A stretch of 8,830 nt of DNA from Alphaproteobacteria bacterium (GTDB lineage Bacteria; Pseudomonadota; Alphaproteobacteria; Sphingomonadales; Sphingomonadaceae), in the NCBI GenBank assembly GCA_005882415.1, contig VBAE01000230.1, forward strand, positions 1 through 8,830. Reading direction: 5' to 3'. Under the pieces are notes generated by a model. It was not told where the DNA came from and did not search any database. It saw nothing but the letters and a program-made list of their open reading frames with translations. This document shows, in pieces, positions 8,594 through 8,830 of the stretch (its first letter is position 1; every line of letters starts with the position of its first letter). A program made the position numbers and the translations under genes.

Positions 8594-8600
8594 TCCCGCC

Positions 8601-8771
8601 ATGACCCAGCGCGAACTGATCGAGCCCCACAAAGGCGACAAACGCTACATCCGCCGCGACGAGCAAGGCCGCATCAAGGAAAGCGACGACGTCTCCCGCT
8701 CGCTGAGCCAGGACGTCCGCCGGCATTCGGAGACGAAGAAGCCCAAAAATCAGGGCGATAAGGGCGACTGA
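8601..8771 (+). CDS. Small highly charged conserved-looking protein of unknown function
   Basis: The 56-residue product begins MTQRELIEPHKGDKRYIRR and ends in KKPKNQGDKGD. Charged residues make up 27 of 56 (15 Arg/Lys, 12 Asp/Glu). There is no Cys, Trp or Phe and only one Tyr, so it is probably a flexible, soluble protein rather than a membrane or folded enzyme. I recall similar small proteins (KGDKRY followed by an RRD-x-x-G pattern) as hypothetical proteins in sphingomonads, but could not check this and know no function. The strong AAGGAG site, a 12-base gap from the hydrolase and the hairpins just downstream support a real last gene of the operon. Whether it acts in cyanophycin metabolism is unknown; a charged protein could in principle bind nucleic acid or the zwitterionic polymer. 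Confidence 0.75.
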   Translation: MTQRELIEPHKGDKRYIRRDEQGRIKESDDVSRSLSQDVRRHSETKKPKNQGDKGD

Positions 8772-8794
8772 TCGGTCCGTATCGGACCCGATTT
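8771..8794 (+). terminator. Candidate terminator hairpin directly after the last gene
   Basis: ATC-GGTCCG, a TAT loop, then CGGACC-(C)-GAT form nine base pairs with one bulged C, starting on the last base of the stop codon and ending in a three-T run. The stem is good but the T tract is short, so termination may be partial. Confidence 0.45.
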
Positions 8795-8795
8795 A

Positions 8796-8829
8796 CCGCG
8801 CCGCCGGCTTGCCAGCCCGGGCGGCGCGG
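8796..8829. terminator. Second GC-rich hairpin at the window edge
   Basis: CCGCGCCGCC (8796-8805) pairs perfectly with GGCGGCGCGG (8820-8829) across a 14-base loop. A 10-bp all-GC stem is typical of the core of an intrinsic terminator in high-GC genomes. The window ends one base later, so any following T run cannot be seen. It may serve this operon or a convergent neighbour. Confidence 0.5.
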
Positions 8830-8830
8830 C

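Overview
The window is high-GC bacterial DNA. It most likely comes from a sphingomonad-type alphaproteobacterium: codons end strongly in G or C, the protein sequences have that flavour, and the intergenic repeat (CGTCATCCTGAACTTG... with its inverted copy) is of a kind I associate with sphingomonad genomes. This placement is an inference from memory, not from a search.

Layout. (1) 1-824, plus strand: the 3' part of a family-4 glycosyltransferase gene whose start lies outside the window. (2) 924-2852, minus strand: a complete acetyl-CoA synthetase gene (acs), convergent with the glycosyltransferase. (3) 2853-3242: a divergent intergenic region of about 390 bases. It holds a REPIN-like pair of inverted repeats, a short 12-base dyad and a weak promoter candidate. 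(4) 3243-8771, plus strand: a tightly packed run of five genes. These are cyanophycin synthetase (cphA), an isoaspartyl dipeptidase/plant-type asparaginase (iaaA-like), cyanophycinase (cphB), an alpha/beta hydrolase, and a 56-residue highly charged protein. Gaps are 7, -8 (overlap), 7 and 12 bases. (5) 8771-8829: two hairpins that probably close the operon.

How the genes work together. CphA polymerises aspartate and arginine with ATP into cyanophycin, a nitrogen- and carbon-rich granule polymer. CphB cuts the polymer to beta-Asp-Arg dipeptides. The Ntn-hydrolase between them is the family that splits such isopeptide dipeptides into free Asp and Arg. One transcript therefore appears to encode the full build, mobilise and recycle cycle. 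The alpha/beta hydrolase and the small protein have no known place in that cycle and are the least described part of the window. acs is transcribed away from the cluster and is probably independent central metabolism.

The core is a known pathway, so I do not claim a new system. The points worth a second look are the two extra genes, the Ser-for-Thr change in the isoaspartyl dipeptidase, the putative zinc site in the CphA N-domain, and the compensatory base changes in the repeat pair.
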